64,000 bases of DNA from an uncultured bacterium (GTDB taxonomy: Bacteria; Desulfobacterota; BSN033; UBA1163): assembly GCA_938002255.1 (NCBI GenBank), contig CALLAL010000001.1, positions 1 through 64,000 on the forward strand, in the 5' to 3' direction. Under the pieces are notes generated by a model that saw nothing but the letters and a program-made list of their open reading frames with translations, did no database searches and was not told the DNA's origin. Below, one piece after another: positions 16,829 to 25,900 of the stretch. Both the position numbers and the translations under genes were made by a program. Position 1 is the first letter of the stretch. Each line of letters opens with the position of its first letter.

Positions 16829-18088
16829 ATGGTGAAAAAGAAGATGAATCGTCGTACATTTTTAAAGTATTCGGCGGCCTTCGGGGCTACAACAGCGGTG
16901 GCCGGTGTCCCCACGTTGCTGCGTGCCCAACCTCCCGAAATTAAAATCGCTTCGATCCAACCGGTGACAGGTGTCATTGCTGACATTGGAATCTCGATGC
17001 GCCGGGGGAACCAGATGGCGGTCGATGACATCAATGCCAGGGGTGGCATCAAATCGATGGGTGGAGCCAAACTTAAACTGTTGTTGGCAGATACGGAGGC
17101 CAAAGAAGAGGTGGCCCGGACAGAAGCTGAAAGAGTCATTAAAGAAGGTGCGGTTTGCTTGGTTGGACCTTTCTTAAGTGGAAATGCAATGACGATTGCT
17201 ACGCTTTGTGAACAGAGAGGGGTTCCTTTTGTCATGGATGTGGCTGCTGCTGATGATATCACGCGAAAGGGATTTAAATATACCTTTAGAGTCTTTCCCA
17301 CGACAACCAAATTTGCTGACTCCATGCTTTTCTACATGGATAAAATTATGAAAGAAAAAAATATCAGCAAAATCAGAGGAGTGTTGACGAACACGGGAGA
17401 CCTCTTTGGGCGCGTCCAGGGGGCAACCTTCAAAAAAGCCGTTACGGACAAAAAATTTCCTATTGAACTGGTCGGCCATATTGAGTATCCGCTGGGCATT
17501 CAGGATCTTTCTGCAGAGGTTTCAAAGATCAAAGCCCTCAAACCTGATATTCTCTTTCCGGTGGCCAGACCTGGGGATGCCAAATTGATGATTCGAGAAC
17601 TCTACAAGCAGAGAGTCGAACTTCAGGGGATCATCAGTCCAGGAAGTCCAGGATGGTATGAACCAGAATTTATTCGAGATATGAAAGCCTTAGCAGACTA
17701 TGTAATGGATAATGTGCCATGGTATAACCCCATCGGAAAAATGTATAAGGAAGTGAACGCCGCTTTCTCCAAAAAATATCCCGGGAAATATATTGACACC
17801 AATTCAGGATATGCCTATCTGGGAGTGCTGGTCATTGCGGATGCATTAGAGAGAGCCAAATCCACGAAGGCCGATGACATTGTTGCGGCTTTACAAAAAA
17901 CGTATTTCAAGCAAGATCTAATGGTTGGTTTGGCAGTTGCCTTTGATTCGAGAGGAGACAACATTAATGCCGATACCGCGATGATCCAGATTATCAATCA
18001 GTCCCTCAAAGTGGTCTTACCGGAGAAGGCGGCAGAAGCCAAATATATCCATCCGATGCCGAAACAACTCTGGGAACGGGGCGTTTAA
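16829..18088 (+). CDS. livK: ABC transporter substrate-binding protein, LivK family, Tat signal
   Basis: A 420-aa type I periplasmic binding protein. The ATG at 16829 is preceded by AAGGAGGG. The signal MVKKKMNRRTFLKYSAAFGATTAVAG contains a twin-arginine motif (RRTFLK), ending near RAQ at about residue 32. The mature protein opens IKIASIQPVTG, followed by GNQMAVDDINARGGI and CLVGPFLSGNAM, as in leucine/amide/urea-type binding proteins. It heads a plus-strand operon with livH (8 bp downstream), livM, livG and livF. In anaerobes this family also carries aromatic and dicarboxylic acids, so the name does not fix the ligand. Confidence 0.9.
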   Translation: MVKKKMNRRTFLKYSAAFGATTAVAGVPTLLRAQPPEIKIASIQPVTGVIADIGISMRRGNQMAVDDINARGGIKSMGGAKLKLLLADTEAKEEVARTEAERVIKEGAVCLVGPFLSGNAMTIATLCEQRGVPFVMDVAAADDITRKGFKYTFRVFPTTTKFADSMLFYMDKIMKEKNISKIRGVLTNTGDLFGRVQGATFKKAVTDKKFPIELVGHIEYPLGIQDLSAEVSKIKALKPDILFPVARPGDAKLMIRELYKQRVELQGIISPGSPGWYEPEFIRDMKALADYVMDNVPWYNPIGKMYKEVNAAFSKKYPGKYIDTNSGYAYLGVLVIADALERAKSTKADDIVAALQKTYFKQDLMVGLAVAFDSRGDNINADTAMIQIINQSLKVVLPEKAAEAKYIHPMPKQLWERGV

Positions 18089-18096
18089 CAGAGGCG

Positions 18097-19008
18097 ATGA
18101 ATCTTAACCTTATTCTTCAATTAGCCCTTAGTGGATTTTTGTTGGGAGGGGTCTATAGCCTAATCGCATTAGGCCTCTCCCTCATTTTTGGCGTGATGAG
18201 GGTCATCAACTTCGCCCATGGGGAGATGATGGTTTGGGGGATGTATGTTGCCTATACCATTCTCCTCTGGACTGGTGTGGACCCTTTTTTTTCTTTTTTA
18301 GTCAGCGCCATCATTCTTTTCATTCTCGGTTATCTCCTTCAAAGATCTGTTGTCAACCGGATTCTTGATTTCCCAGAAGCCATGCAGGTTTTACCTCTGG
18401 TTGGGATGGCGATGGTCTTTGAGAACAGCGCCAGGCTCATCTGGGGTCCTGATTACATCAGTCCTCAAAGCAAGTTTGCTCTTAGCTCCATCAGTTTAGG
18501 TCCCTTGACCATTGACACCCCACGCCTGATGGCGTTCTCTATCGCCATCCTCATTACAGTCCTCGTTCTTGTTTTTCTAAAGAAAACCGATATGGGAAAG
18601 TCGATCCGCGCCGCAGCAGACAATCGTTTAGGCGCTTTCCTCGTAGGCACAGATGTCAATAAAGTGTATGCCGTCTGTTTTGGAATCGGAACAGCCTGTG
18701 TGGGGAGTGCGGGTGGGCTTCTCGTTCCCATCATGCCCCTTTCTCCCTATATTGGAGCCCCCTTTACGTTGATCTCGTTTATCATCGTCATCTTAGGGGG
18801 GATGGGGAGCTTGACAGGCGCCATGGTCGGTGGATTTATCATTGGGGTGGCCGAATCTATCGGACCAGAGGTGATCACGAACATCTTTCACGGTCTTGGT
18901 GTGGATCTCGAATTTCCCCACACCATGAAACAGGTAGTCAGTTTCTTTATTCTCATCGTCATTTTAATCTTGAGACCCCAGGGATTATTTGGAGGAAAGA
19001 AAAGATGA
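18097..19008 (+). CDS. livH: branched-chain amino acid-type ABC permease LivH
   Basis: A 303-aa inner-membrane permease with about eight hydrophobic segments. The conserved opening GVYSLIALGLSLIFGVMRVINFAHGEMMVWGMY is diagnostic of LivH. The EAA-like cytoplasmic region RAAADNRLGAFLVGTDVNKVYAVCFGIG contacts the ATPases. Its stop overlaps the livM ATG (ATGA). It pairs with LivM to form the membrane channel for the Tat-exported binding protein upstream. Confidence 0.93.
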   Translation: MNLNLILQLALSGFLLGGVYSLIALGLSLIFGVMRVINFAHGEMMVWGMYVAYTILLWTGVDPFFSFLVSAIILFILGYLLQRSVVNRILDFPEAMQVLPLVGMAMVFENSARLIWGPDYISPQSKFALSSISLGPLTIDTPRLMAFSIAILITVLVLVFLKKTDMGKSIRAAADNRLGAFLVGTDVNKVYAVCFGIGTACVGSAGGLLVPIMPLSPYIGAPFTLISFIIVILGGMGSLTGAMVGGFIIGVAESIGPEVITNIFHGLGVDLEFPHTMKQVVSFFILIVILILRPQGLFGGKKR

Positions 19009-19976
19009 GAAAACTTTATCTCTTCCTGCTTCTTGCTTTTCTCATCTTATTGGTCCTTCCGAAAGTCATGAGCTCCTATGCCCTGGGTATTTTTATTATG
19101 ATCTTTTTTTATGCTTATCTTGGGCAATCCTGGAATATTCTCACGGGTTATACCGGTGTCATTTCATTAGGGCATTCTCTTTATGTAGGCATTGGAGCCT
19201 ATATGACATATCTCCTTACGCTCACCCTTGGGTTACCCCCCTGGATAGGCATGTGGATCGGTGGAATCTGTGCGGGCGCGGTGGGTTTGGTGATCGGTTT
19301 TTTTGGGTTTCGCTTTGGTCTCAAAGGCGTCTATTTTGTGCTTCTCACGATCTCGTTTGCTGAGATTGGCCGATTGATTGTCCTCCATTTGAAAGTTTTT
19401 GGATCCTTTCAGGGACTCTTTATTACTCCCCATTTTTCTGCGGTCAACTTCCAATTCAAAGATAACGTCCCTTACTATTATATCGCCCTGGGTTATGTCG
19501 TTTTTTCTCTGATCGTTGTCAGGCTTTTGGAACGATCAAAGATCGGGAGGTATATGGTGGCTCTGAGAGAGGAAGAAGAGGCTGCCGAGAGCCTTGGCGT
19601 GGATGTCTTTAAGTATAAGATGATTGCCATCTTTATTAGCGCGTTTATGACCTCTCTAGCAGGAGCTTTCTATACCAATTATCTCTATTACCTTCATCCA
19701 AGTACGATGATGTCCATGGCTTTCTCCATTGAGATCATTCTGAGGCCTATCATTGGTGGCATGGGAACCGTGCTGGGTCCAGTGATTGGGTCCTTTTTGA
19801 TTACTCCCTTAGCTGAAATTTCAAGGACTTATTTTGCGAAAGCCGGATACGAAGGGCTCCATCTGGTGATCTATGGATTTTTACTGGTCGCCGTGGTTCT
19901 TTTCTTTCCCAGAGGAGTCATTTCGTATATGAAGAAAGCCCTCTCCCCGTTGTTGAGCGGTGAGAAGTCACATTAA
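19005..19976 (+). CDS. livM: branched-chain amino acid-type ABC permease LivM
   Basis: A 323-aa inner-membrane permease with about ten hydrophobic segments. The family signature SWNILTGYTGVISLGHSLYVGIGAY is clear, and ALREEEEAAESLGVDVFKYK is the ATPase-contact loop. It overlaps livH by 4 bp. A 156-bp hairpin-containing spacer separates it from livG, but no terminator is evident, so the five liv genes may still be one unit. Confidence 0.93.
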   Translation: MRKLYLFLLLAFLILLVLPKVMSSYALGIFIMIFFYAYLGQSWNILTGYTGVISLGHSLYVGIGAYMTYLLTLTLGLPPWIGMWIGGICAGAVGLVIGFFGFRFGLKGVYFVLLTISFAEIGRLIVLHLKVFGSFQGLFITPHFSAVNFQFKDNVPYYYIALGYVVFSLIVVRLLERSKIGRYMVALREEEEAAESLGVDVFKYKMIAIFISAFMTSLAGAFYTNYLYYLHPSTMMSMAFSIEIILRPIIGGMGTVLGPVIGSFLITPLAEISRTYFAKAGYEGLHLVIYGFLLVAVVLFFPRGVISYMKKALSPLLSGEKSH

Positions 19977-20132
19977 GATAGGGGAAACATTTTAAATTTG
20001 AAGCCCAAAACCAACTGGAATGACCGGAATCCAAAATTTAGAACGATCCCGGTTTAGAAATTTTGGCATTTAACTTTTGGAATTGTTTGGAAATTCGCCA
20101 TTTGGATTTATTGGGTCATTGGAGGGTCTAGG
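19977..20132. repeat. AT-rich hairpin spacer between livM and livG
   Basis: CCAAAATTT (20031-20039) is the exact complement of AAATTTTGG (20058-20066), and the pairing continues imperfectly into the loop. Similar AT-rich hairpin spacers interrupt the dpp operon downstream. A role in RNA stability or differential expression is possible but unproven. Confidence 0.4.
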
Positions 20133-20858
20133 TTGCCTCTTCTTGAACTAAAAAAAGTTTCTAAAAATTTTGGTGGCCTCAAGGCAGTCAGTCAGGTCTC
20201 CTTTAGCTTAGAAAAAGGAGAGATTCTTGGAATTATCGGGCCCAACGGAGCGGGGAAAACCACTCTGTTTAACACCCTTACGGGATTTTATAAACCCGAT
20301 GAAGGAGAAATATGGTTCGAGGGAGAGAAACTGATTGATCTTAAACCTCATCAAATTTGCAAAAAAGGGATGGTGAGAACCTTCCAAATTGTAAAACCTT
20401 TCCTTGAGCTAACGACGTTGGATAATGTGATGATTGCGGCTTTAAACCGAACCAAGCATATTCATGAAGCCACTGAGAAGGCACTTCGAACCATCGAAAT
20501 GGTAGGTCTGAAAGATAAAGCCCAGACTCTGGCAACTGGCTTGACCCTTCCCCACCGTAAACGATTAGAATTGGCAAGGGCCCTGGCGACCGAACCGAAG
20601 CTTCTCCTATTGGATGAGGTGATGGCCGGGTTGACTCCGACGGAGGTTGATGAGTTGATCCGGCTTTTAAAGGAGATCAATCGACAGGGCATTACGATCT
20701 TATTGATCGAACATGTCATGCGAGGCGTGATGGCGCTTTCTCAACGGGTCATTGTGCTCAATTATGGCGAAAAGATAGCCGAAGGAGTTCCTGAAGAGGT
20801 TGTAAAAAATCGTCAGGTCATCGATGCCTATTTAGGCGAGGAATTTAGGAATGCTTAG
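20133..20858 (+). CDS. livG: branched-chain amino acid-type ABC ATPase LivG
   Basis: A 241-aa ATPase. Walker A is GPNGAGKTT (about residues 36-44), Walker B LLLLDEVMAGL, and the H-loop His is in LLIEHVMRG. The signature region reads GLTLPHRKRLELARAL. The start codon is TTG at 20133, preceded by GGAGGGTCTAGG; no in-frame ATG fits. It overlaps livF by 8 bp. With LivF it powers the LivHM channel. Confidence 0.93.
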   Translation: MPLLELKKVSKNFGGLKAVSQVSFSLEKGEILGIIGPNGAGKTTLFNTLTGFYKPDEGEIWFEGEKLIDLKPHQICKKGMVRTFQIVKPFLELTTLDNVMIAALNRTKHIHEATEKALRTIEMVGLKDKAQTLATGLTLPHRKRLELARALATEPKLLLLDEVMAGLTPTEVDELIRLLKEINRQGITILLIEHVMRGVMALSQRVIVLNYGEKIAEGVPEEVVKNRQVIDAYLGEEFRNA

Positions 20859-21555
20859 TGTCAAAGGGATTGAGGTCTTCTACGGTGATCTCCAGGCCTT
20901 GCGAGGAGTTTCCCTTGAGGTCAACCAGGGAGAGATTGTTACGATCGTCGGGTCCAATGGAGCAGGTAAATCGACAACCTTGATGACGATTTCAGGGATC
21001 TATAAACCCAGGCGCGGAGAGATCCAATTTCATAAGGAGACGATCCACCCTTATCCGACGGCAAAGATCGTTTCGTTAGGTATTGTTCAAATTCCAGAGG
21101 GACGGCAACTCTTCCCTACCCTCACAGTGATGGAAAATCTCGAAATGGGTTCTCAATTCCCGAAGGCAAAACAGGTGAGAAAGGAGTCGATGGAGTGGGT
21201 CTTTAAATTATTCCCAAGATTGGAGGAAAGAAAAAAACAGTTGGCCGGAACGCTCAGTGGGGGGGAGCAACAAATGCTTGCCATCGGTCGAGGATTGATG
21301 GCCCGTCCTATCCTTCTGATGCTGGACGAGCCCTCTCTGGGACTTTCACCCATTTTAGTGAAAACCATCTTCGACATTATCAGAGAGATCAATCGTCAAG
21401 GAACGACCATCCTTTTAGTGGAACAGAATGTGTTTCATTCCCTCAGCCTCTCTCACCGGGGGTATGTCTTGGAGAATGGATCCATTACCATGAGTGGAAC
21501 GGGCCAGGACCTCCTTAAGAATCAGCACATACGCCAGAGCTACCTGGGTTTATAA
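20851..21555 (+). CDS. livF: branched-chain amino acid-type ABC ATPase LivF
   Basis: A 234-aa ATPase. Walker A is GSNGAGKST (about residues 35-43), the signature LSGGEQQMLAIGRGLM, Walker B ILLMLDEPSLGLSP, and the H-loop position carries Gln (LLVEQNVFHS), as is usual in LivF. It is the last liv gene. The spacer to the next gene (21556-21678) contains an imperfect inverted repeat built on CAAGGATC/GATCCTTG. Confidence 0.93.
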   Translation: MLSVKGIEVFYGDLQALRGVSLEVNQGEIVTIVGSNGAGKSTTLMTISGIYKPRRGEIQFHKETIHPYPTAKIVSLGIVQIPEGRQLFPTLTVMENLEMGSQFPKAKQVRKESMEWVFKLFPRLEERKKQLAGTLSGGEQQMLAIGRGLMARPILLMLDEPSLGLSPILVKTIFDIIREINRQGTTILLVEQNVFHSLSLSHRGYVLENGSITMSGTGQDLLKNQHIRQSYLGL

Positions 21556-21678
21556 ACAAGGATCCAAGGGTTTGAAGATGCCAGAAGCCGAGAGAGGCGT
21601 CAATTATGAACTCCATGACAATGAGACGTTTGAACCTTGATCCCTCGATCCTTGCCCCCTTGATTTTTTAAAGAACCA

Positions 21679-22920
21679 ATGAAGATCAAAATCCCCCAAC
21701 TTCTATGGTATGGAAATAGAGAGATGGAGTTAGAGTTTCCAGACTCCTGGACGGTCTTCTTTTGCCCGATGAGGGGAGGGGAAAAGAACCGTCTTACAAC
21801 CAAGGAGATGGAGAAAGCCTTTTCTCATCCTATCGGATCAAAGACCATCGCAGAGTTAGCCAGGGGTAAGCGAGAGGTGGTTATTCTTTTCGATGACATG
21901 GCCAGACCTACTCCGGTCCACCAGATCGTTCCTTTTGTACTCAGGGAGCTTGAAAAAGCCGGGATTTCGGACCAACAGGTTCGTTTTATTGCGGCTTTAG
22001 GAGCCCACGGAGCCCAGACCGCGAACGATTTTATAAAAAAACTTGGCCAGGAAGTCTTGGACCGATTTCCGGTTTATAATCATCATCCCTTTGAATATTG
22101 CAAATTTATCGGGACAACCCAATACGGGACCCCTGTCTCCATCAATCGTGAAGTGATGGCTTGTGATTTGAAGATCGGCATTGGATGTATTGTCCCTCAT
22201 TCTTTTTCCGGGTATGGGGGAGGTGGAAAGATGATCCTTCCAGGTGTGGCCCATATCGAATCCATACGAGCCAATCACGGCTTGATCAAAACGCATCCGG
22301 ATTGCGTCGGTCAGGGAAAGATTGACGGAAACATTCCCCGACTGGATATTGAAGAGGCGGCGAAAATGGCAGGGTTCGATATCAAGATCGATGCCCTTGT
22401 CAATCTCAGGGGTGAAATCACAGGACTCTTTGTGGGAGATCCGATCTCAGAACATCATGAGGGAATGAGATTAGCCAGAGAGGTCTATGCCACCACGCCT
22501 GCCATGGAGATGGATGTGGTGGTGGTCAATGCCTATTCAAAGGCTAATGAATGTGCGATTGCTCCGTTTATCGGTGTTCCTTCGTTGAAAGAGGAAGGAG
22601 GCGATTTGGTCATCATCGCCAATGAACCCGCAGGCCAGATGGTTCATTACCTCTTCGGGGAGTTTGGACGATGCGGAGAAGGAGGGCTCAAGCTTCCTCA
22701 GCCCCTTTCGAACAAAGTGAAAAGAATGATCGTGCTTTCACCTTTCCGGGATCAGGTCGGGGCCTGTTTCTTTGGACAGGTCTCCTCCCTTGTCTGGGTT
22801 AAGACATGGAAGGAAGTTCTGGATCTTTTAAAAGAAGAATGGCGGGATAAGGCAAGGGTAGCCGTCTATCCAGATGGGACCATTCAATATTTACGAGAGA
22901 CCCTGGATAATCATCGATAG
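21679..22920 (+). CDS. LarA-family nickel-pincer racemase/epimerase homologue
   Basis: A 413-aa cytoplasmic protein of the lactate racemase (LarA/DUF2088) family. LarA uses a nickel pincer nucleotide bound to a lysine to racemise 2-hydroxyacids by hydride transfer. The key residues are all in place: Asp72 and Arg76 (FDDMARPTP), His110 (AALGAHG), His174 (VPHSFSG), Lys184 (GGGKMILPG, cofactor attachment in LarA) and His200 (RANHG, nickel ligand in LarA). The substrate is not fixed, as the family includes many 2-hydroxyacid epimerases. It lies between a liv transporter and an amidohydrolase gene 14 bp downstream. No larB, larC or larE pincer-synthesis gene is in this window. Confidence 0.82.
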   Translation: MKIKIPQLLWYGNREMELEFPDSWTVFFCPMRGGEKNRLTTKEMEKAFSHPIGSKTIAELARGKREVVILFDDMARPTPVHQIVPFVLRELEKAGISDQQVRFIAALGAHGAQTANDFIKKLGQEVLDRFPVYNHHPFEYCKFIGTTQYGTPVSINREVMACDLKIGIGCIVPHSFSGYGGGGKMILPGVAHIESIRANHGLIKTHPDCVGQGKIDGNIPRLDIEEAAKMAGFDIKIDALVNLRGEITGLFVGDPISEHHEGMRLAREVYATTPAMEMDVVVVNAYSKANECAIAPFIGVPSLKEEGGDLVIIANEPAGQMVHYLFGEFGRCGEGGLKLPQPLSNKVKRMIVLSPFRDQVGACFFGQVSSLVWVKTWKEVLDLLKEEWRDKARVAVYPDGTIQYLRETLDNHR

Positions 22921-22934
22921 GCGAAGGAGAAGAT

Positions 22935-24134
22935 ATGGCAGTCGTATTTGAGAAAGGAACGGTGATTATTGGAAATGGAGAGGTCCTTGAGAAAGGAACG
23001 GTTGCTGTTGAAGGGAAGTTATTGAAATTTGTTGGAACTGGCAAAAATTATCCTGTTTCAAAGAAGGATAAGGTGTTTGATCTTTCAGGAAAAACCATAC
23101 TTCCAGGTTTGATCGATGCCCATGTTCATCTCTGCGTAGACGGAAGTCCAGACCCGATCACTTTGCTACTGAGAGAGTCGATCCCTCAGACCACCCTAAA
23201 AGCAGCCGATCACGCTCGCCAAACCCTGGAAGCCGGAGTGACAACGGTCAGAGATATGGGCGGTAAAGATTACATCGATCTCGCCATTCGAGATGGGATC
23301 GAATCAGGAGTGCTTCAAGGACCGAGGATGCTCTGCAGCGGTAAACTGATCTGCATGACAGGTGGTCATGGCTGGCAATTCGGCCGGGAAGCCAATGGGG
23401 TTGATGACGTGAGGGCCGCGGTGAGGGAACAACTCAAGGCTGGAGCAGACCTGATCAAATTGATGGCCACCGGAGGGATTATGACCAAGGGTGTGGACCC
23501 CGGATCCACACAGTTCACCCTTGAAGAATTGATTGCCGGGGTTGAGGAGGCTAGAAAAGCAGGGAGGCGAACAGCCACCCATGCACAAGGAACAGAGGGG
23601 ATTAAAAATGCCCTCTGGGCGGGGATCCATTCGATTGAGCATGGGTTCTTTTTGGATGATGAAGCCATTGAATTAATACTGCAGATGAAGGTATTTGTTG
23701 TTCCGACCCTATGCGCTCCCTATCACATCATCCGTGCAGGAGTTCAAAAAGGTGTCCCTGCCTTCGTTGTAGAAAAGTCTAAATCGGTGATGAAAAGTCA
23801 TTGGGAAAGTGTCAAGAAGGCCCATCGCGCAAGGGTTCCCATAGCCATGGGAACCGATGCAGGGACCCCTTTTAATCGGCATGGTGAAAATTTAAAGGAG
23901 ATGGAATTGCTCGTTCACGTGGGACTGACTCCCATGGAAGCCATTGTGGCAACCACAAAGACAGCTTCAGAAGTTTTAGGCATGGGAGATAAGATTGGAA
24001 CTTTGGAAAAGGGAAAACTGGCTGACCTTGTCGTGGTCGATGGAGATCCTTTAAAAGATATTACCCTGTTTCAAAAGAAAGAGAAGATTTTGACCATTAT
24101 GAAGGAAGGGCAATGTTACAAGTGTACGTTTTAA
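22935..24134 (+). CDS. amidohydrolase-superfamily metal-dependent hydrolase
   Basis: A 399-aa TIM-barrel hydrolase of the imidazolonepropionase/Xaa-Pro dipeptidase-like group. Metal-binding residues are visible: His63-X-His65 (DAHVHL), Lys175 (LIKLMATGG, possibly carboxylated), His216, His236 (SIEHG) and Asp308 (GTDAGTP). The small beta-sandwich parts lie at both ends, closing with GKLADLVVVDGDPL. Relatives cleave cyclic amides, prolyl dipeptides or lactones. It begins 14 bp after the LarA-like gene and is followed 48 bp later by a dpp-type binding protein, suggesting a peptide-like or amide substrate taken up by that transporter. That link is inference. Confidence 0.88.
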   Translation: MAVVFEKGTVIIGNGEVLEKGTVAVEGKLLKFVGTGKNYPVSKKDKVFDLSGKTILPGLIDAHVHLCVDGSPDPITLLLRESIPQTTLKAADHARQTLEAGVTTVRDMGGKDYIDLAIRDGIESGVLQGPRMLCSGKLICMTGGHGWQFGREANGVDDVRAAVREQLKAGADLIKLMATGGIMTKGVDPGSTQFTLEELIAGVEEARKAGRRTATHAQGTEGIKNALWAGIHSIEHGFFLDDEAIELILQMKVFVVPTLCAPYHIIRAGVQKGVPAFVVEKSKSVMKSHWESVKKAHRARVPIAMGTDAGTPFNRHGENLKEMELLVHVGLTPMEAIVATTKTASEVLGMGDKIGTLEKGKLADLVVVDGDPLKDITLFQKKEKILTIMKEGQCYKCTF

Positions 24135-24182
24135 GGGGGCACGTTTAAAGAGATCACATGTCTATAAAAAAGGAGGAGAGAG

Positions 24183-25739
24183 ATGGAAAAGATGGTTAGA
24201 TTCATGAAAGCATTTCTTTTTGTCCTGATGTTCATCGTGGGGATCAGTTTTATGACCCTTTATCCGGTACATGCCCAAATCCCTGAACTCAAAATTGGTA
24301 TCGGAATTGATGCCGATACGCTAAACCCGCAAGAACAGACAACCACTTTAGTCCAGAATATGTGTGATCTCATCTACGATACCCTTTTTTATCAGACTCC
24401 TGATGGGAAGCTCGAACCGAGGTTAGCCACTGGCTATAAGGCCTCCAAGGACGGTCTGTCTTATACGATCACTTTACAAAAGGGAGTTAAATTCAGTGAT
24501 GGCACACCTTTTGACGCAAAAGCCGTCAAGTTAACGCTCGACCGCGCCCTTGATCCAAAACTCAGAGTTCCACTCCGTTTTGCGATTGCCATGATCAAAG
24601 AGGTGAAGGTGATTGATGATCATACACTCCAGATCGATCTCAAATATCCTTTTGCCCCTTTTGTCCCCACCCTTTCCCTAACGATTTGCAGTCCTATCTC
24701 ACCCGCAGCCATTGAGAAATATGGAGAAGAGGTTCGTCAGAACCCGGTAGGGGCAGGCCCCTATATTCTTAAGGAATGGGTCAAAGGCGACCGAATTGTG
24801 ATGGTCCGAAACGAGAATTACTACGGAAAGAAACCAACCGTTGCTCGTCTAACATTTAAGATTATTCCCGAAACTGCCACGCGGGAAGCCATGCTCAGAA
24901 CGGGTCAGATCGATGTCTGTTACAAACCGTTGCCTTCCAATGTTGCGTCGCTCAAGGCGGATCCCAATGTGACGGTGGAGATGCCCCTTTCCACCCGAAC
25001 CATCTTTATGGGCTTGAACTACCAGAAGGGAGTGACTCAGAACAAATTGGTGCGGCAAGCCTTCAACTATGCTGTGGATAAGAGAGCGATCTGCAGTAAA
25101 ATTCTCTTTGATACGGCTGTACCGATGAACGGGCCGGTCTCTTCCATCCTTTTCGGTTACCATAAGATGGCGCACCAATACGAATATAACCCTGAAAAAG
25201 CCAAAGAGCTTCTAAAAAAGGCTAACTTTGATTTTAGCAAAACGGTTAACATGCGGACGCCTCAGGGCCGTTACCTTTTCGACCAACAGGTTTCTGAAGC
25301 TGTTCAAGCTTATCTCCAGGCGATTGGCGTGAAGACAGAATTAAGGACCTATGATTGGCCTACCTACGTGGCTGGCCTGCTCAAGCCCATTCAGGAGACC
25401 GAACTCGAAGTCTTCCTTTTGGGCTGGGGGCCTTTAATCCTTGATGCCGACATGGGGCTTTACGGACAGTTTCACTCCAGCACCAATCCGCCCAAAGGGT
25501 TAGGCGCTGCCCATTACAACAACCCTGAGTATGATAAATTGATGGATGCAAGCCGACTCGAGCAGGATCCCAAAAAACGACTGGAGATCTTAAAGAAAGC
25601 CTCTGAAATGGTCTGGGATGATTGTCCCTGGATCTGGCTCCATGTGGAAAAGTTCGTCATTGCCTATTCGAAGAAGATCAAAGGCATGGTGGTGACCAGC
25701 ACCGAAAAATTTTATCCGACCTATATCAGGATGGAGTAG
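24183..25739 (+). CDS. ABC transporter substrate-binding protein, family 5 (DppA/OppA type)
   Basis: A 518-aa periplasmic binding protein with a Sec-type signal peptide (hydrophobic residues about 10-30, cleavage near VHAQ). The mature part carries LNPQEQTT, YDTLFYQTPDGKLEPRLATGYKASKDGLSYTITLQKGVKFSDGTPFDAKAV-type features and the conserved VGAGPYILKEW. GGAGGAGAGAG precedes the ATG. Family members bind di- and oligopeptides, nickel complexes or glycosides. It opens a dppABCDF-type operon. No lipobox cysteine is seen, so it is soluble rather than a lipoprotein. Confidence 0.92.
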   Translation: MEKMVRFMKAFLFVLMFIVGISFMTLYPVHAQIPELKIGIGIDADTLNPQEQTTTLVQNMCDLIYDTLFYQTPDGKLEPRLATGYKASKDGLSYTITLQKGVKFSDGTPFDAKAVKLTLDRALDPKLRVPLRFAIAMIKEVKVIDDHTLQIDLKYPFAPFVPTLSLTICSPISPAAIEKYGEEVRQNPVGAGPYILKEWVKGDRIVMVRNENYYGKKPTVARLTFKIIPETATREAMLRTGQIDVCYKPLPSNVASLKADPNVTVEMPLSTRTIFMGLNYQKGVTQNKLVRQAFNYAVDKRAICSKILFDTAVPMNGPVSSILFGYHKMAHQYEYNPEKAKELLKKANFDFSKTVNMRTPQGRYLFDQQVSEAVQAYLQAIGVKTELRTYDWPTYVAGLLKPIQETELEVFLLGWGPLILDADMGLYGQFHSSTNPPKGLGAAHYNNPEYDKLMDASRLEQDPKKRLEILKKASEMVWDDCPWIWLHVEKFVIAYSKKIKGMVVTSTEKFYPTYIRME

Positions 25740-25740
25740 G

Positions 25741-25900
25741 GATTAGGGTTTGGTCTAAAGGGTTAAGGTGACGAAGCCTGTTTCGGTTACGGGTTGCCCT
25801 TATGGATGAAAAACTCCAAGACGATACACGTAACCTTTTATTGACGATTCGGGTCTGGTTACCTTAACCGGTCACCTTTTCTCCGGTGATTCATTAAACG
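25741..25900 (+). repeat. dispersed intergenic repeat in the dpp operon
   Basis: A 160-bp spacer rich in inverted repeats: GGTTAAGGTGAC near its left end faces GTTACCTTAACC near its right end. A block beginning GGTGACGAAGCCTGTTTCGG matches the reverse complement of the spacer at 48541-48699 in most positions, so the two look like diverged copies of one family. It has no coding potential. Confidence 0.45.
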
